Shown piece after piece: positions 1 through 8,795 of a stretch of DNA of 64,000 nucleotides. The position numbers were made by a program, and so were the translations under genes. The notes beneath the pieces are model-generated. The model was not told the origin of the DNA, did no database searches, and was given only the letters and a program-made list of their open reading frames with translations. Position 1 is the stretch's first letter; every line of letters begins with the position of its first letter. This stretch comes from Nitrososphaeria archaeon (GTDB lineage Archaea > Thermoproteota > Nitrososphaeria > JACIWG01), in assembly GCA_029776065.1 (NCBI GenBank), contig JARVJP010000011.1, positions 340,961 to 404,960 on the forward strand, written 5' to 3'.

Positions 1-453
1 ATCTCGGTAAGTCCAATAATCCTTCTCATGGTCCATCATTAGGCCAAGTAACCTATCTGAAGATATCCAAGAAGCGTAGTAGGTCTTTATCATCTCCTTC
101 GCTTTTTCTACCAGCTTTTCCATGCCGATCTTGATTAGCTCTTGTTTTTCCCCAGTTATCCCCAGTTCTTTAGCTGCTTGGAGTTCAACTGGAAGTCCTT
201 GAGTATCCCATCCCCCTCTGAAAATCACCTTTTTCCCAGAAAGCGTCGCGTAACGGAACCAGAGGTCTTTATAAAATCTTCCTCTAACATGGCCTATATG
301 TGGTTCACCATTCAATGTAGGAGGTCCTTCGACGTAGCCTACAACTTCCTTCTGATCCTCCCTCTCCTCTACTCTTCTTCTGATGTTGTTCTTATCCCAG
401 TAGACTCTGACTTTTTCCTCTAGTTCTTTTGGTTTATAGCTAGGCTCTAACAT
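1..453 (-). CDS. ileS: Isoleucyl-tRNA synthetase, N-terminal part
   Basis: Charges tRNA-Ile with isoleucine. The gene runs off the left edge, so only the first 151 residues are present and no stop is seen. Reading back from the ATG at 453, the protein opens MLEPSYKPKELEEKV. It has the class I synthetase HIGH motif as PHIGH near residue 52, followed by the IleRS-typical stretch GWDTQGLPVE near residue 81. GLPVE separates it from ValRS and LeuRS, although those belong to the same superfamily. It is transcribed away from the metallophosphoesterase gene at 582, across a 128-base divergent spacer. The identification is firm; the remaining catalytic and editing domains lie outside the window. Confidence 0.93.
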   Translation of the reverse strand, partial: MLEPSYKPKELEEKVRVYWDKNNIRRRVEEREDQKEVVGYVEGPPTLNGEPHIGHVRGRFYKDLWFRYATLSGKKVIFRGGWDTQGLPVELQAAKELGITGEKQELIKIGMEKLVEKAKEMIKTYYASWISSDRLLGLMMDHEKDYWTYRD

Positions 454-480
454 ATTGACTACCTATTCCTATATGGTCCC

Positions 481-507
481 ACGCGTCAATTGTTAAAGTT
501 AACGCGT
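481..507. promoter_or_regulatory. Imperfect inverted repeat in ileS/phosphoesterase divergent spacer
   Basis: Two ACGCGT hexamers (481-486 and 502-507) bracket an AT-rich core. The arms extend to nine positions with one mismatch. It lies between two divergent starts and could be an operator for either gene. ACGCGT is itself a palindrome, so a chance pair is possible. Confidence 0.25.
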
Positions 508-581
508 TATTGAATTTTTAGTTTTTGCAACTTTTAGAGGAGTTTTTAGCAAAGTAAATAAAAGGTTTTCGCAGAGACTAT

Positions 582-1274
582 ATGAATGGGTTGGAACTAA
601 CTTTCATTGCGGATATCCACAGTAACTTGGAAGCTCTTGAGGCGGTACTTGAAAAAGTTAAGGGGGGGCAAACTTACTGCTTAGGTGATCTAGTCGGATA
701 CGGTGCTAACCCAAACGAGGTAATTGATATAGTACGTTCTAAAGGGATAAAATGCATCCTTGGAAATCACGATTACGCAGTATGCACTGGTGATACATCG
801 TATTTCAATCCAAGAGCAGTGAACGCCATCATGTGGACTAGAAAGATTGTCACAAAGGAGAACTCTGAGTTCTTATCATCCCTCCCTAGGACATTGCGTC
901 TAAAAAGGGAAAACAGGAAGATATTACTGGCGCATGCAACCCCAGAAAACCCTATCTTCGGCGACTACATCCACCCAGAGACTGATCCGTTCAAATTTCT
1001 GTCTTATGCTACAGAATACGAAGAAGATATAATGGGGCTTGGTCACCTGCATGTCCCTTACTCATATCATAAGCTTGACAAGGTTATCTTCAACCCTGGG
1101 AGCGTTGGCCAACCTAGAGATGGAAACCCTCTGGCACGTTATTGTACAGTAAATTTGGATTCTTTGAAAGTGAAGTTCTTTGAGCTTGATTACGATCGAG
1201 AACTTTCTGCCCGAAAGATTGTTCAAGCCGGTCTCCCAACAATCTTCGCAACTAGACTGTTCAAAGGAATCTGA
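582..1274 (+). CDS. Metallophosphoesterase, YfcE/MJ0936-like
   Basis: A calcineurin-fold phosphoesterase of 230 residues, probably a two-metal phosphodiesterase of unknown substrate. The metal-ligand motifs occur in the family order: DIHSN (about residues 11-15), GDLVGYG (about 36-42), GNHD (about 62-65), a histidine in LLAHATP, and GHLHVP near residue 156. It closes with NPGSVGQPRDG, typical of the MJ0936/YfcE subfamily. The ATG at 582 lies about 25 bases after an AT-rich box (agtaaataaaagg, about 552-564), which fits a leaderless message. A second, truncated member of this fold begins at 63838. The substrate cannot be read from the sequence. Confidence 0.85.
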   Translation: MNGLELTFIADIHSNLEALEAVLEKVKGGQTYCLGDLVGYGANPNEVIDIVRSKGIKCILGNHDYAVCTGDTSYFNPRAVNAIMWTRKIVTKENSEFLSSLPRTLRLKRENRKILLAHATPENPIFGDYIHPETDPFKFLSYATEYEEDIMGLGHLHVPYSYHKLDKVIFNPGSVGQPRDGNPLARYCTVNLDSLKVKFFELDYDRELSARKIVQAGLPTIFATRLFKGI

Positions 1275-1317
1275 TGGTCTATTGTTAAGTAAAGTTTATT
1301 ACAGATTTTCTGAGTGA

Positions 1318-2109
1318 ATGTGGATTATGCCTATAGGTGTTTTAGGTCTTGGAAATCTGGGCGGTTCAATTGTCAAGGGATTGATTAAATCAGGCTACCC
1401 TCCTGATCAAATCTTCGTATACGATCAAGATGAACGTAAGCATAAGGAGTTCACTAGTATGGGTGTTCACCCTTCTGTCTCAAGTGGGGCCTTATTATTC
1501 TTAACAGAAGTGATCTTTATGTGCGTTAAACCCTCGGATTTTGAGAAAGCTGCTAGAAATTTTAGCTTCGTAGAAGACAGTAAGGCCTTAGTCTCATTTG
1601 TAGGAGGTGTAAAACTAGAGAGTTTGGCCACTAAGATACATGGTAAGAACGTCTTTAGAGCCATGCCAAACATATCAAGTGAAGTATGTGAATCAGTTAT
1701 CGCTTTAGCTTCCCCTAAGACTGCTGATGCAAATGTAAAGAAGAAGGTTGTTGAACTGCTTTCTAAGATAGGTGATGTGTACGAAGTTGAAGATAGCCAG
1801 ATAGATGCCTTCACGTCTTTATCTGGTAGTGGGGTGGCCTTCGCTGCTGAAATGATTAAAGCGTTCTATGAAGCGGGTGTGCTCTTAGGGTTAAGCCACG
1901 ATAATGCGAAGAAGGTTGCAGTAAAGGTCTTCCTAGGTACTTCAAAACTTCTCTCTCAATATGATTTCGAAGAGATAAGTAAAAGGGTGGCTACACCTGG
2001 TGGGACTACTATTGAAGGTCTATATGTTCTAGAGAAGACCGGTGTAAGGGGTTCGATAATTGAAGCAATCAAAGCGGGCGCTGAAAAAGCTTCAAAGTTA
2101 TCGTGTTAG
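1318..2109 (+). CDS. proC: Pyrroline-5-carboxylate reductase
   Basis: Last step of proline synthesis: NAD(P)H reduction of 1-pyrroline-5-carboxylate. The 263-residue length is normal. The N-terminal Rossmann motif is GVLGLGNLGGSIVKG. The C-terminal half has the family signature LSGSGVAFAAEMIKA and the end motif VATPGGTTIEGL. The ATG at 1318 follows a TATA-like box (about 1289-1300) by about 25 bases. The in-frame ATG at 1327 is an alternative start. It converges with proA, and the two stop codons overlap by four bases (2106-2109). With proA and proB nearby, a complete glutamate-to-proline route is encoded within 6 kb, though not as one operon. Confidence 0.92.
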   Translation: MWIMPIGVLGLGNLGGSIVKGLIKSGYPPDQIFVYDQDERKHKEFTSMGVHPSVSSGALLFLTEVIFMCVKPSDFEKAARNFSFVEDSKALVSFVGGVKLESLATKIHGKNVFRAMPNISSEVCESVIALASPKTADANVKKKVVELLSKIGDVYEVEDSQIDAFTSLSGSGVAFAAEMIKAFYEAGVLLGLSHDNAKKVAVKVFLGTSKLLSQYDFEEISKRVATPGGTTIEGLYVLEKTGVRGSIIEAIKAGAEKASKLSC

Positions 2110-3353
2110 ATCTCCCTCACCTGCCCTGAGCCATGGATAATATACTTGGTCGTTGTAATCTCCTTCAGCCCCATCGGTCCTCTTGCATGGAGCTTTTGTG
2201 TGCTGACCCCTACCTCTGCTCCTAGGCCGAACTCTCCTCCGTCTGTAAATCTTGTTGAAGCGTTTACATAAACACATGCTGCGTCAACGTTTAACTTAAA
2301 GTAGCTTGCGTCTTGTAGGTTCTTTGTTATTATTGCCTCAGAATGTTTTGTACCATACTTGTTTATGTGGTCCACGGCCTCTTCAACAGATCCAACTACT
2401 TTGATTGCTAACGTTAAATCTAAATACTCTTCATACCAGTCTTTTTCTGATACCATAACCACGCTCTTTGAGATGGCTGTAGTCTTCTGGTCTCCTTTTA
2501 CGAGCACATTGTACTTTCTCATTTCCTCTACCAGTATCGGTATGTAGCTGTCAGCTATCTTTTCGTGTACAAGTACCTTTCTTACCGCGTTGCAAACGGC
2601 TGGTCTCTGAACCTTTGCGTTTACTATGATCTTGTTTGCCATATCAAAGTCAGCGTCCCAATTGATGAAGATATGGTTGTTACCTGCGCCAGTTTCTATC
2701 ACAGGAACTATCGCCCTTTCCCTAACATGCTTTATGAATGACGCGCTCCCCCTTGGTATTATGACATCGATGTAATCGCTCAGTTTAAGCATCTCGTTTA
2801 CGACTGCCCTTTCCTTTGACGCTATAATTTGGATCGAATCCTGTGGGATGATCCCATCTAAAGAAGACCTCATGACCTCAACGATTTTAACGTTCGAGTT
2901 GATCGCCTCTGATCCTCCCCTAAGAACGCAGGAGTTTCCTGCTCTAAGCGCTAACCCTGCGATGTCGACCGTGACATTGGGCCTTGCTTCATAGACTGCT
3001 CCAATTACACCGATAGGGACCCTAACCTTCAAGATCTCTAGTCCGTGTTTTGTCTTCCACCCTTCAACAATCTCTCCAATTGGGTCAGGTAGAGAAGCTA
3101 CCTTCAAAAGCCCATCAGCACATTCCTTCAACCTCTTTTCGTTAAGTAGGAGTCTGTCTACTAGAGGTGAACCAGGGTTAAATGCACTGAATTCTTCCAC
3201 ATCCTTCTTGTTCGCTTCTAGGATCTCTTTTGAGTGGTCTATCAACCCTCTTGACATCGAACGCAAAGCACTCTTCCTTGTGTCATCAGAGGATCTGGCC
3301 AGGGCGTAGGAAGCTTTTTTAGCTGCCTTTGCTTTTTCTATTAGTTCGGACAT
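2106..3353 (-). CDS. proA: Gamma-glutamyl phosphate reductase
   Basis: Second step of proline synthesis: NADPH reduction of glutamyl-5-phosphate to the semialdehyde. It is 415 residues long, the normal size, with an aldehyde dehydrogenase fold. Visible ProA motifs are VPIGVIGAVYEARPNVTVD near residue 115, the cofactor-side motif RGGSEAINSN, the catalytic cysteine in QRPAVCNAVRKVL near residue 250, and NASTRFTDGGEFGLGAEVGVST near the C-terminus. It starts with ATG at 3353. The glycerate kinase and enolase genes separate it from proB (6482-7327). All four are on the minus strand and may be co-transcribed, although gaps of 58 to 323 bases allow separate promoters. Confidence 0.93.
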   Translation of the reverse strand: MSELIEKAKAAKKASYALARSSDDTRKSALRSMSRGLIDHSKEILEANKKDVEEFSAFNPGSPLVDRLLLNEKRLKECADGLLKVASLPDPIGEIVEGWKTKHGLEILKVRVPIGVIGAVYEARPNVTVDIAGLALRAGNSCVLRGGSEAINSNVKIVEVMRSSLDGIIPQDSIQIIASKERAVVNEMLKLSDYIDVIIPRGSASFIKHVRERAIVPVIETGAGNNHIFINWDADFDMANKIIVNAKVQRPAVCNAVRKVLVHEKIADSYIPILVEEMRKYNVLVKGDQKTTAISKSVVMVSEKDWYEEYLDLTLAIKVVGSVEEAVDHINKYGTKHSEAIITKNLQDASYFKLNVDAACVYVNASTRFTDGGEFGLGAEVGVSTQKLHARGPMGLKEITTTKYIIHGSGQVREI

Positions 3354-3438
3354 TTAGTTTACCATATTTTCTATAAAATAAAAACTTTGCTTCAACGTCC
3401 TCTTTTACAAGTTTATAGTATAGGCGTGTTATGTATAT

Positions 3439-4809
3439 TCATTCTACGTAGATTAAGACTAGGTCCATTAGATTAGTGCCTGTGACTCTGGCGTAGATTG
3501 CATCTCCTGTCTGCTTGAATACAAAGGATGAGTTATGCGTGTTCAATTCCAATGCAACGTTTAAGCCCAACTTTATTGCACGCGGTATTAGTGTAGCGTC
3601 AACGATCGCGCCTGCAACATCGGTCGGGCCGTCTGTACCATCTGTGGCAATAGATACGATAACAGCTTTACTATCTTCCAACAAATGCTGTGCTGCTGAG
3701 AGAGCAACTTCTTGGTTTCTTCCACCCTCTCCTGACTTACCAGCTATTGTCACCGTGGTCTCTCCACCAAGTATAACTAGACATGGGCGTCTAAAAGGCC
3801 TATTGAACGTAGATAGTTCGTTCGCAATAGATGCGACTACTGTTCCAACATGCTTAGCTTCCCCTCTCAGGCTGGTCGTTAGTATAAAGGAGTTTATCCC
3901 TCTCTTAGAAGCTATCTTTTGTACTAATTCGCATAATCTAATGTTGTCTGCGATCACCAGATTATGGACCTTTAGACCATTCCTCTCATAGTCTAGTAAC
4001 GTTGGGGATTCTTCAGAAGGCAATGCTGTCTCTAAGTACTTCCTAATGGACTCAGGTATCTTATCCAACAAGTCGAAATCTATTAGGATCCGTACAGCAT
4101 CGGAGAACCTTGAAGAATCAGGCACAGTGGGCCCCCAGGGTTCTCCTTCAACTTCATCCACAGCAATTAGACCAACCGTCGTCGCTCCCTTAGCCAACAT
4201 GGGAATCTTTCCTCTTCCAAGCTGTGATAAGTGATTTCTTACAATGTTCATCTGCTCGACCGTCATCCCGGAATTAAATAGAAGCCTATGTAATGCTACG
4301 TGATCAGCTAGAGGAACCCCAATTGGCGGTTTCGAAGTTAAAGCGGTCCATCCTCCGCTTACGCAGACTATGAGAAGGTCATCCTTTCCTACCTTGTTAA
4401 GCATTCTTAGAACTTCTTCAGCTGCCTTTACACTATCAGGGTTAGGTATTGGATGTCCTCCAAGTAAGATTGGAATACTTTTAGTTTGAGTGGTAGACCC
4501 TTTTTTCTCAACCACCACTCCCCCTGCTATTCTCCCATTCAGTATTTCTTCAAGTGCTCTGATCATGAAGCTCGAGTTTTTTCCTCCTCCAATTACGTAG
4601 ACGTTCTTGAAATCATTTAGGTTCAGCTTAAGGTCCTTTATCTTCAAGATATTATTGGTTAGTTTTGCTACTTCTTTGATAATGTTATAGTAGTTAACTT
4701 GATTTAGGGTTTCCTCTACCAATTCTAGTAGGATCTTTCTCTCTTTCTTTTTTCCCTTTGATGTGAGCTCATCTATGTTCTCTATAATCATGTTCTTGGC
4801 CTTGCTCAT
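3439..4809 (-). CDS. MOFRL-family glycerate 2-kinase-like protein
   Basis: Family members phosphorylate D-glycerate to 2-phosphoglycerate using ATP. At 456 residues the protein has the usual two-domain layout: an N-terminal kinase domain (about 1-320) and a C-terminal MOFRL domain with GGETTVT, GGRNQE and TDGTDGPTD-AGAIVD (about residues 350-415). Two N-terminal loops depart from the usual pattern. The common SGGGSAL is SGGWTAL here, and the ASGPT loop reads EPWGPTVPD. The usual FF(K/R) segment near the end is FVFKQTGD. It sits 59 bases downstream of an equally atypical enolase, which would use 2-phosphoglycerate. The pair may therefore form a glycerate-to-PEP branch, or act on a different sugar acid. 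Kinase assignment is secure; substrate is not. Confidence 0.8.
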   Translation of the reverse strand: MSKAKNMIIENIDELTSKGKKKERKILLELVEETLNQVNYYNIIKEVAKLTNNILKIKDLKLNLNDFKNVYVIGGGKNSSFMIRALEEILNGRIAGGVVVEKKGSTTQTKSIPILLGGHPIPNPDSVKAAEEVLRMLNKVGKDDLLIVCVSGGWTALTSKPPIGVPLADHVALHRLLFNSGMTVEQMNIVRNHLSQLGRGKIPMLAKGATTVGLIAVDEVEGEPWGPTVPDSSRFSDAVRILIDFDLLDKIPESIRKYLETALPSEESPTLLDYERNGLKVHNLVIADNIRLCELVQKIASKRGINSFILTTSLRGEAKHVGTVVASIANELSTFNRPFRRPCLVILGGETTVTIAGKSGEGGRNQEVALSAAQHLLEDSKAVIVSIATDGTDGPTDVAGAIVDATLIPRAIKLGLNVALELNTHNSSFVFKQTGDAIYARVTGTNLMDLVLIYVE

Positions 4810-4868
4810 CTTTTATTTAGGAGGTATAGATAAGATTTGAATTAAATAAAAGCTTAACCATAAAAATC

Positions 4869-6158
4869 TTAGGTTAGAGGTGGTATCCTATAGTTCCGAC
4901 CCGCATATCTAGAGGTGCCTCCCAGCTCTTCTTCTATTCTGATCAGTTGGTTGAACTGCGCCACCCTCTCACTTCTAGTTGGGGCACCATTCTTTATCTG
5001 TCCTGCGTTGATCGCCACCGCTAATTCCGCAAGCCAAGTATCCTCCGTCTGTGCCGATCTCTCAGAGACCAAAACACTATAACTGTTCCTCATCGCATAG
5101 GATGCTGTATCTAGGGCTTCTGTCAAGGTTCCTACTTGGTTTACTTTTAAAAGGACCGTGTTTGCTGAATGCATTTCTACACCCTTAGCCAGCCTTTTCA
5201 TGTTCGAGACGAAAAGGTCATCGCCAACAATCTGAATATTAAGCCTCCTTGTTATTTCAGCGAAGCTTTCAAAGTCGTCTTCATGGAATGGGTCTTCTAT
5301 TGATCTAAGAGGGTACTTATTCACAAGGTTCTCATATATCTCCATCAACTGTTCTTTAGTAATGTCCTTTCCTCTATACCTATACTTGCCTGTATCCAGG
5401 TTGTACATATGCGTTGCTGCAGCATCTAAGGCTAACACAAAGTCACCTTCGTACCCTTCTTCCTTGATAGCCTTCAATATTATCTCATACGCTTCCTCAG
5501 GGTTGTCCACTCCAGGAGGGGAGAAGGAGCCTTCATCCCCGGTATTCAGAGAATACTTACCGTACCTTTCCTTTAACATATTACCTAACGTGTGATAGAC
5601 CTCCGACCCCATTTGAATTGCCTCTGAAAAGGTTCTCGCACCTATTGGCATAGCGTTAAACTCTTGAAAGTCGAAATCGGTTGCTGCAAGCTTTCCACCA
5701 CATATGTAAAGAAACATCGGTACAGGAAGCACGTGAGAGTTCGAGCCCCCAATATATCGATATAGAGGAAGTGATAGGCTATTTGCTGCTGCCTTTGCCA
5801 CAGCTAAAGAAGTTGCCACCATCGCATTACCACCAAGCTTTGACTTCAGCTCTGTACAATCATATTCTATCATCTTATAGTCAATATCTCTTTGGCATCT
5901 AACGTCCATTCCAATAAGAAGTGGTGAAATAACTTCGTTTACAACCTTAACCGCTTCCCGTACACCGAGTCCCCCATACCTCTTTCCACCATCTCTTAGC
6001 TCGGACGCCTCATATCTTCCTCTTGAGCGGCCCGCTGGGGTATCCGCCCTCCCTAGAACGCCTACCTCTGTCATAACATCAACTTCAACAGTCGGGTTCC
6101 CTCTGCAATCCAATATTTCTCTAGCCTTTACGGATCTGATTTGAAACCTACTTTCCAA
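4869..6158 (-). CDS. eno: Enolase, divergent subfamily
   Basis: Enolase interconverts 2-phosphoglycerate and phosphoenolpyruvate. It is 429 residues, full length. The metal and general catalytic sites are recognisable: GDEGSF, ALDAA, SIEDPFHEDD, VGDDLF, LLKVNQVGTLTEA and GQIKNGAPTRSERVAQFNQL. Two active-site segments differ from the classical enzyme. The mobile loop SGASTG is AGRSRG (near residues 40-45), and the SHRSGETED segment reads SERSAQTED (near 363-371), so the active-site histidine equivalent to yeast His373 is Glu. It starts at TTG (6158); no nearby ATG exists in frame. It may be a second, specialised enolase or the organism's only one. It sits next to a divergent glycerate kinase. 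Confidence 0.85.
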   Translation of the reverse strand: MESRFQIRSVKAREILDCRGNPTVEVDVMTEVGVLGRADTPAGRSRGRYEASELRDGGKRYGGLGVREAVKVVNEVISPLLIGMDVRCQRDIDYKMIEYDCTELKSKLGGNAMVATSLAVAKAAANSLSLPLYRYIGGSNSHVLPVPMFLYICGGKLAATDFDFQEFNAMPIGARTFSEAIQMGSEVYHTLGNMLKERYGKYSLNTGDEGSFSPPGVDNPEEAYEIILKAIKEEGYEGDFVLALDAAATHMYNLDTGKYRYRGKDITKEQLMEIYENLVNKYPLRSIEDPFHEDDFESFAEITRRLNIQIVGDDLFVSNMKRLAKGVEMHSANTVLLKVNQVGTLTEALDTASYAMRNSYSVLVSERSAQTEDTWLAELAVAINAGQIKNGAPTRSERVAQFNQLIRIEEELGGTSRYAGRNYRIPPLT

Positions 6159-6365
6159 TGTTATTCAACATTTAAGCTTCGGATTTAATCCAATATAAGT
6201 CTTCAAATGATGAAAGAGAAAGACTTTTTCTTTACAATACATATAATTGAACAAGAATTTAAAATGTTAAAAAGCTTATAGGTGTTTACTCTTCTCTTTT
6301 TAGAAGAAGGTAAATGGGTTTAGGGAGAAAAAGTTTTCCTAAGAACCTAGTTAATAAATCAGAGC

Positions 6366-6388
6366 TTGAAAATAATGGTTATTTTCAA
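6366..6388 (-). terminator. Perfect 10-bp stem-loop downstream of proB
   Basis: A 10-bp inverted repeat with a three-base loop: TTGAAAATAA (6366-6375) and TTATTTTCAA (6379-6388). It lies downstream of the proB stop and upstream of enolase. It may shape the 3' end of the proB message or the leader of the next one. The stem is AT-rich, so it would be weak as RNA. Confidence 0.35.
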
Positions 6389-6400
6389 TAAAATTCAACG

Positions 6401-6425
6401 AACTTGACTTGTGATCTGTCAAGTT
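6401..6425 (-). terminator. Perfect 8-bp stem-loop downstream of proB
   Basis: AACTTGAC (6401-6408) and GTCAAGTT (6418-6425) with a nine-base loop, 57 bases past the proB stop. On the minus strand it is followed by a T-containing stretch (ttgaattttatt), which is compatible with transcription termination. The repeat could equally bind a regulator. Confidence 0.35.
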
Positions 6426-6481
6426 TATGGCATTGATAATGTAGTTTATGTTCTTAATAAGTTGCTTACATACTTCCTATA

Positions 6482-7327
6482 CTATCTGTCAATTAAAAGA
6501 TAATGCGTTGTTTTCTTTTTTGTAGCTGGTGTTATCCTTGTACCCACATCTTTTCCAGATAATATGTCCTTTATTATCCCCTGTTTGGTGCCGTTTGCGA
6601 TGACAACTTCGATTCCTGTCTCGGCAACTATCTTGGCTGCTTGGAGTTTTGTTTTCATGCCGCCTCTGCCAAGCTTTCCTTTTCCTTGAGCTGACTTCAT
6701 TAGTTCGCTGTTTAGGATTTCTATTCTCTTAACTAATCTTTTTGAGCCGTCTTCAGATACCTCAAAGTATCCATCTACGTCACTTAACATTATCAATAGG
6801 TCGCCACCCAGCTTTGAAGCTATTATCGCTGAAAGTCTGTCATTATCTCCAAATCTAACATCATCTGGAACGTAGGGGTTTACAGGTAGGAGTTCTTTAA
6901 CAGAAACCGCATCATTTTCATTGATTATCGGGATAACATTGCGTTTTAGCAGAGCGTTCAGGGTTCTCCAGACGTTTTTGTAGGCGATCTGGTTTGCAAG
7001 GTCCTCCTCGGTGAAGAGTATCTGTGCGGTAATGATGCCTTTTTCTCTGAAGTACTTCTCGTAAAGGCTCATGAGATATGGTTGTCCGATTGAAGCACAG
7101 ACCTGCTTATCTGTTAAACTTAGTTCATGTGGTGTTGTGTTTAATCCTAAGATCGTGATACCTGATAAGATTGCGCCTGAGGAAACCAAAATGAATGACT
7201 GTTCCTTCCCATGTAGTTCTGCTATTTGGTATGCTATGTTCTTTATTGCTCTCTCACTGATTCCCCCGTCTTCTGAGAGGACTGATGTTCCGATCTTTAC
7301 TACTATGATGCGCTTCCCTTTTTTCAT
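6482..7327 (-). CDS. proB: Glutamate 5-kinase without PUA domain
   Basis: First step of proline synthesis: ATP phosphorylation of glutamate. The 281 residues cover only the amino acid kinase domain. The C-terminal PUA domain of many bacterial enzymes is absent. Motifs in order are VVKIGTSVL at the N-terminus, VSSGAILSG near residue 48, PIINENDAVS near 137, RFGDNDRLSAIIA near 159, LLIMLSDVDG near 178, and GRGGMKTKLQAA near 217. The KIGTS and FGDND motifs distinguish it from isopentenyl phosphate kinase and UMP kinase. It starts with ATG at 7327. Together with proA (2106) and proC (1318) it completes the pathway. Confidence 0.9.
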   Translation of the reverse strand: MKKGKRIIVVKIGTSVLSEDGGISERAIKNIAYQIAELHGKEQSFILVSSGAILSGITILGLNTTPHELSLTDKQVCASIGQPYLMSLYEKYFREKGIITAQILFTEEDLANQIAYKNVWRTLNALLKRNVIPIINENDAVSVKELLPVNPYVPDDVRFGDNDRLSAIIASKLGGDLLIMLSDVDGYFEVSEDGSKRLVKRIEILNSELMKSAQGKGKLGRGGMKTKLQAAKIVAETGIEVVIANGTKQGIIKDILSGKDVGTRITPATKKKTTHYLLIDR

Positions 7328-7397
7328 CTCATTGAGCTTTCCTGTATTTACTATTAAACTTTAATTCTACAAATCTTTGAGTTGAATAGATTGTATC

Positions 7398-8738
7398 TTA
7401 AGGTTTGTTTTTAGGCAATATGTTCTTCGGATCTATTACCAATAGTTTATCTGAAGAATATTTCCTAATCTTTTCTAGGGTTAACCCATTATATTCACTG
7501 TGGTCTGTTGCAACTATCACTATGTTCACACCTCTTAACGCCTTCGATAAATCATTTGTGAATACTACTTCCCTTGGTAGGTCGTTCTCTTCGTAGGTGA
7601 ATGGGTCATGCACCACTACATCGCATCCATACTTCAAAAGGCGTTTTACAACGTCTAATGTCGGGGATAGCCTGCTGTCAGCAACACCCCCTCTGAACGA
7701 GAGCCCTAGGACAACTACTTTACATCCCTTCAAGTCCCCATACTTCCTCCTAAATTCAATAACTGCCCTTTCAGCGACTTCTATCGGTTTCCGTTCATTT
7801 ATCTTTCTAGCAGTATGGACAAGTTTAAGTAACCTTTCCCTGCCTTTAAGTATAAAGTAAGGGTAGACCGGGATGCATGCACCACCAACCCCTATGCCTG
7901 GCTTATGTAGGTGACTATATGGTTGGCTGTTAGCGGCGTTCATGATCTCCCAATAATCCAATCCTTCTTCTTCACAGTAATCTGCGAGTTCATTAGCGAG
8001 CGCTATGTTGACATCACGATACACGCCTTCAAAGACCTTCTCTGCTTCAGCTGCCTTTATCGAAGAAAGAATGATAACCCCCTTTTGAGCCACTATTGAG
8101 TAGAGCAGCTGACCGATTCTTAAACTCATTTTACCGTAGCCGGAAACTATCTTCGGATACCTTGACTCGATGTCTTCTAAAGCCCTTCCAACAAGAATTC
8201 TCTCTGGGCTATAGATTAAGGCGAAGTCTCTTCCCGCTTTAAGTCCACTTTCTTCCTCTATTACCGGCCTTAATGTGTTCTCGGTCGTTCCAGGTGGCAG
8301 CGTTGTCTCGATGGAAACCGCATCTCCTACCTCTAAGAACTTCCCAATATTTCTTGAGACATCAACTATTAGGCTTACATCTGCAGGGCAATTTTTTCCC
8401 AATTTTTTGGTTGAAAATGGGACTGTGATTATGTGGAAACTTGATCGTTTAACTGATTCTTCGTAACCTTCCATTGCAACGATCTTTCCATCTGAGTATG
8501 CTTGTATAATGGTTTTTGAGATTTCTGCGTCTTCTATAGTTCTCCATTTACCGCTATTTATTTTTTGGATTACTTCCTCTTTTACGTCCTGTGCGATAAC
8601 TTTGCAACCTTTTCTTAGGAACGCGGATGCTATCGCTGCTCCAACGTGCCCGAATCCGTGAATTGAGATCCAAGCATAGCCATTGACGAATTTAGTAATT
8701 AATTCGTTGTCGGACAGATTTAGAAGGTTTTCCTTCAT
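7398..8738 (-). CDS. Nucleotide-sugar dehydrogenase, UDP-ManNAc/UDP-glucose type
   Basis: An NAD-dependent enzyme of 446 residues that oxidises the C6 alcohol of a UDP-sugar to an acid, for surface polysaccharide or glycoprotein glycans. The N-terminal Rossmann motif is GFGHVGAAIA (about 28-37). YSPERILVG and the helix KAAEAEKVFEGVYRDVNIA mark the central family signature. The catalytic cysteine lies in GVGGACIPVYPYF near residue 292; the usual GGHCIP is GGACIP here. The C-terminal UDP-binding domain shows VLGLSFRGGVADSRLSPTLDV. It most resembles the WecC (UDP-N-acetylmannosamine) branch. No glycosyltransferase adjoins it, so the sugar is not fixed. ATG at 8738. Confidence 0.82.
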   Translation of the reverse strand: MKENLLNLSDNELITKFVNGYAWISIHGFGHVGAAIASAFLRKGCKVIAQDVKEEVIQKINSGKWRTIEDAEISKTIIQAYSDGKIVAMEGYEESVKRSSFHIITVPFSTKKLGKNCPADVSLIVDVSRNIGKFLEVGDAVSIETTLPPGTTENTLRPVIEEESGLKAGRDFALIYSPERILVGRALEDIESRYPKIVSGYGKMSLRIGQLLYSIVAQKGVIILSSIKAAEAEKVFEGVYRDVNIALANELADYCEEEGLDYWEIMNAANSQPYSHLHKPGIGVGGACIPVYPYFILKGRERLLKLVHTARKINERKPIEVAERAVIEFRRKYGDLKGCKVVVLGLSFRGGVADSRLSPTLDVVKRLLKYGCDVVVHDPFTYEENDLPREVVFTNDLSKALRGVNIVIVATDHSEYNGLTLEKIRKYSSDKLLVIDPKNILPKNKP

Positions 8739-8795
8739 TAATCAAACTGTCTATTTGACATTAGATAAATCTTTAACTAAAAGTTTATAGTTGTT

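Larger units (their letters stand above)
6159..6481. other. 323-base non-coding gap with two perfect stem-loops
   Basis: I find no gene in this AT-rich gap between the stop of proB and the start of the enolase gene. It holds two perfect inverted repeats (6366-6388 and 6401-6425, listed separately). An AT-rich stretch gcttaaatg (minus strand, about 6170-6178), just upstream of the enolase TTG, could be promoter sequence. Confidence 0.5.

Noticed and set aside
142-423. 93-residue plus-strand reading frame
   Set aside because: It lies entirely antisense to the isoleucyl-tRNA synthetase gene and has no family features.
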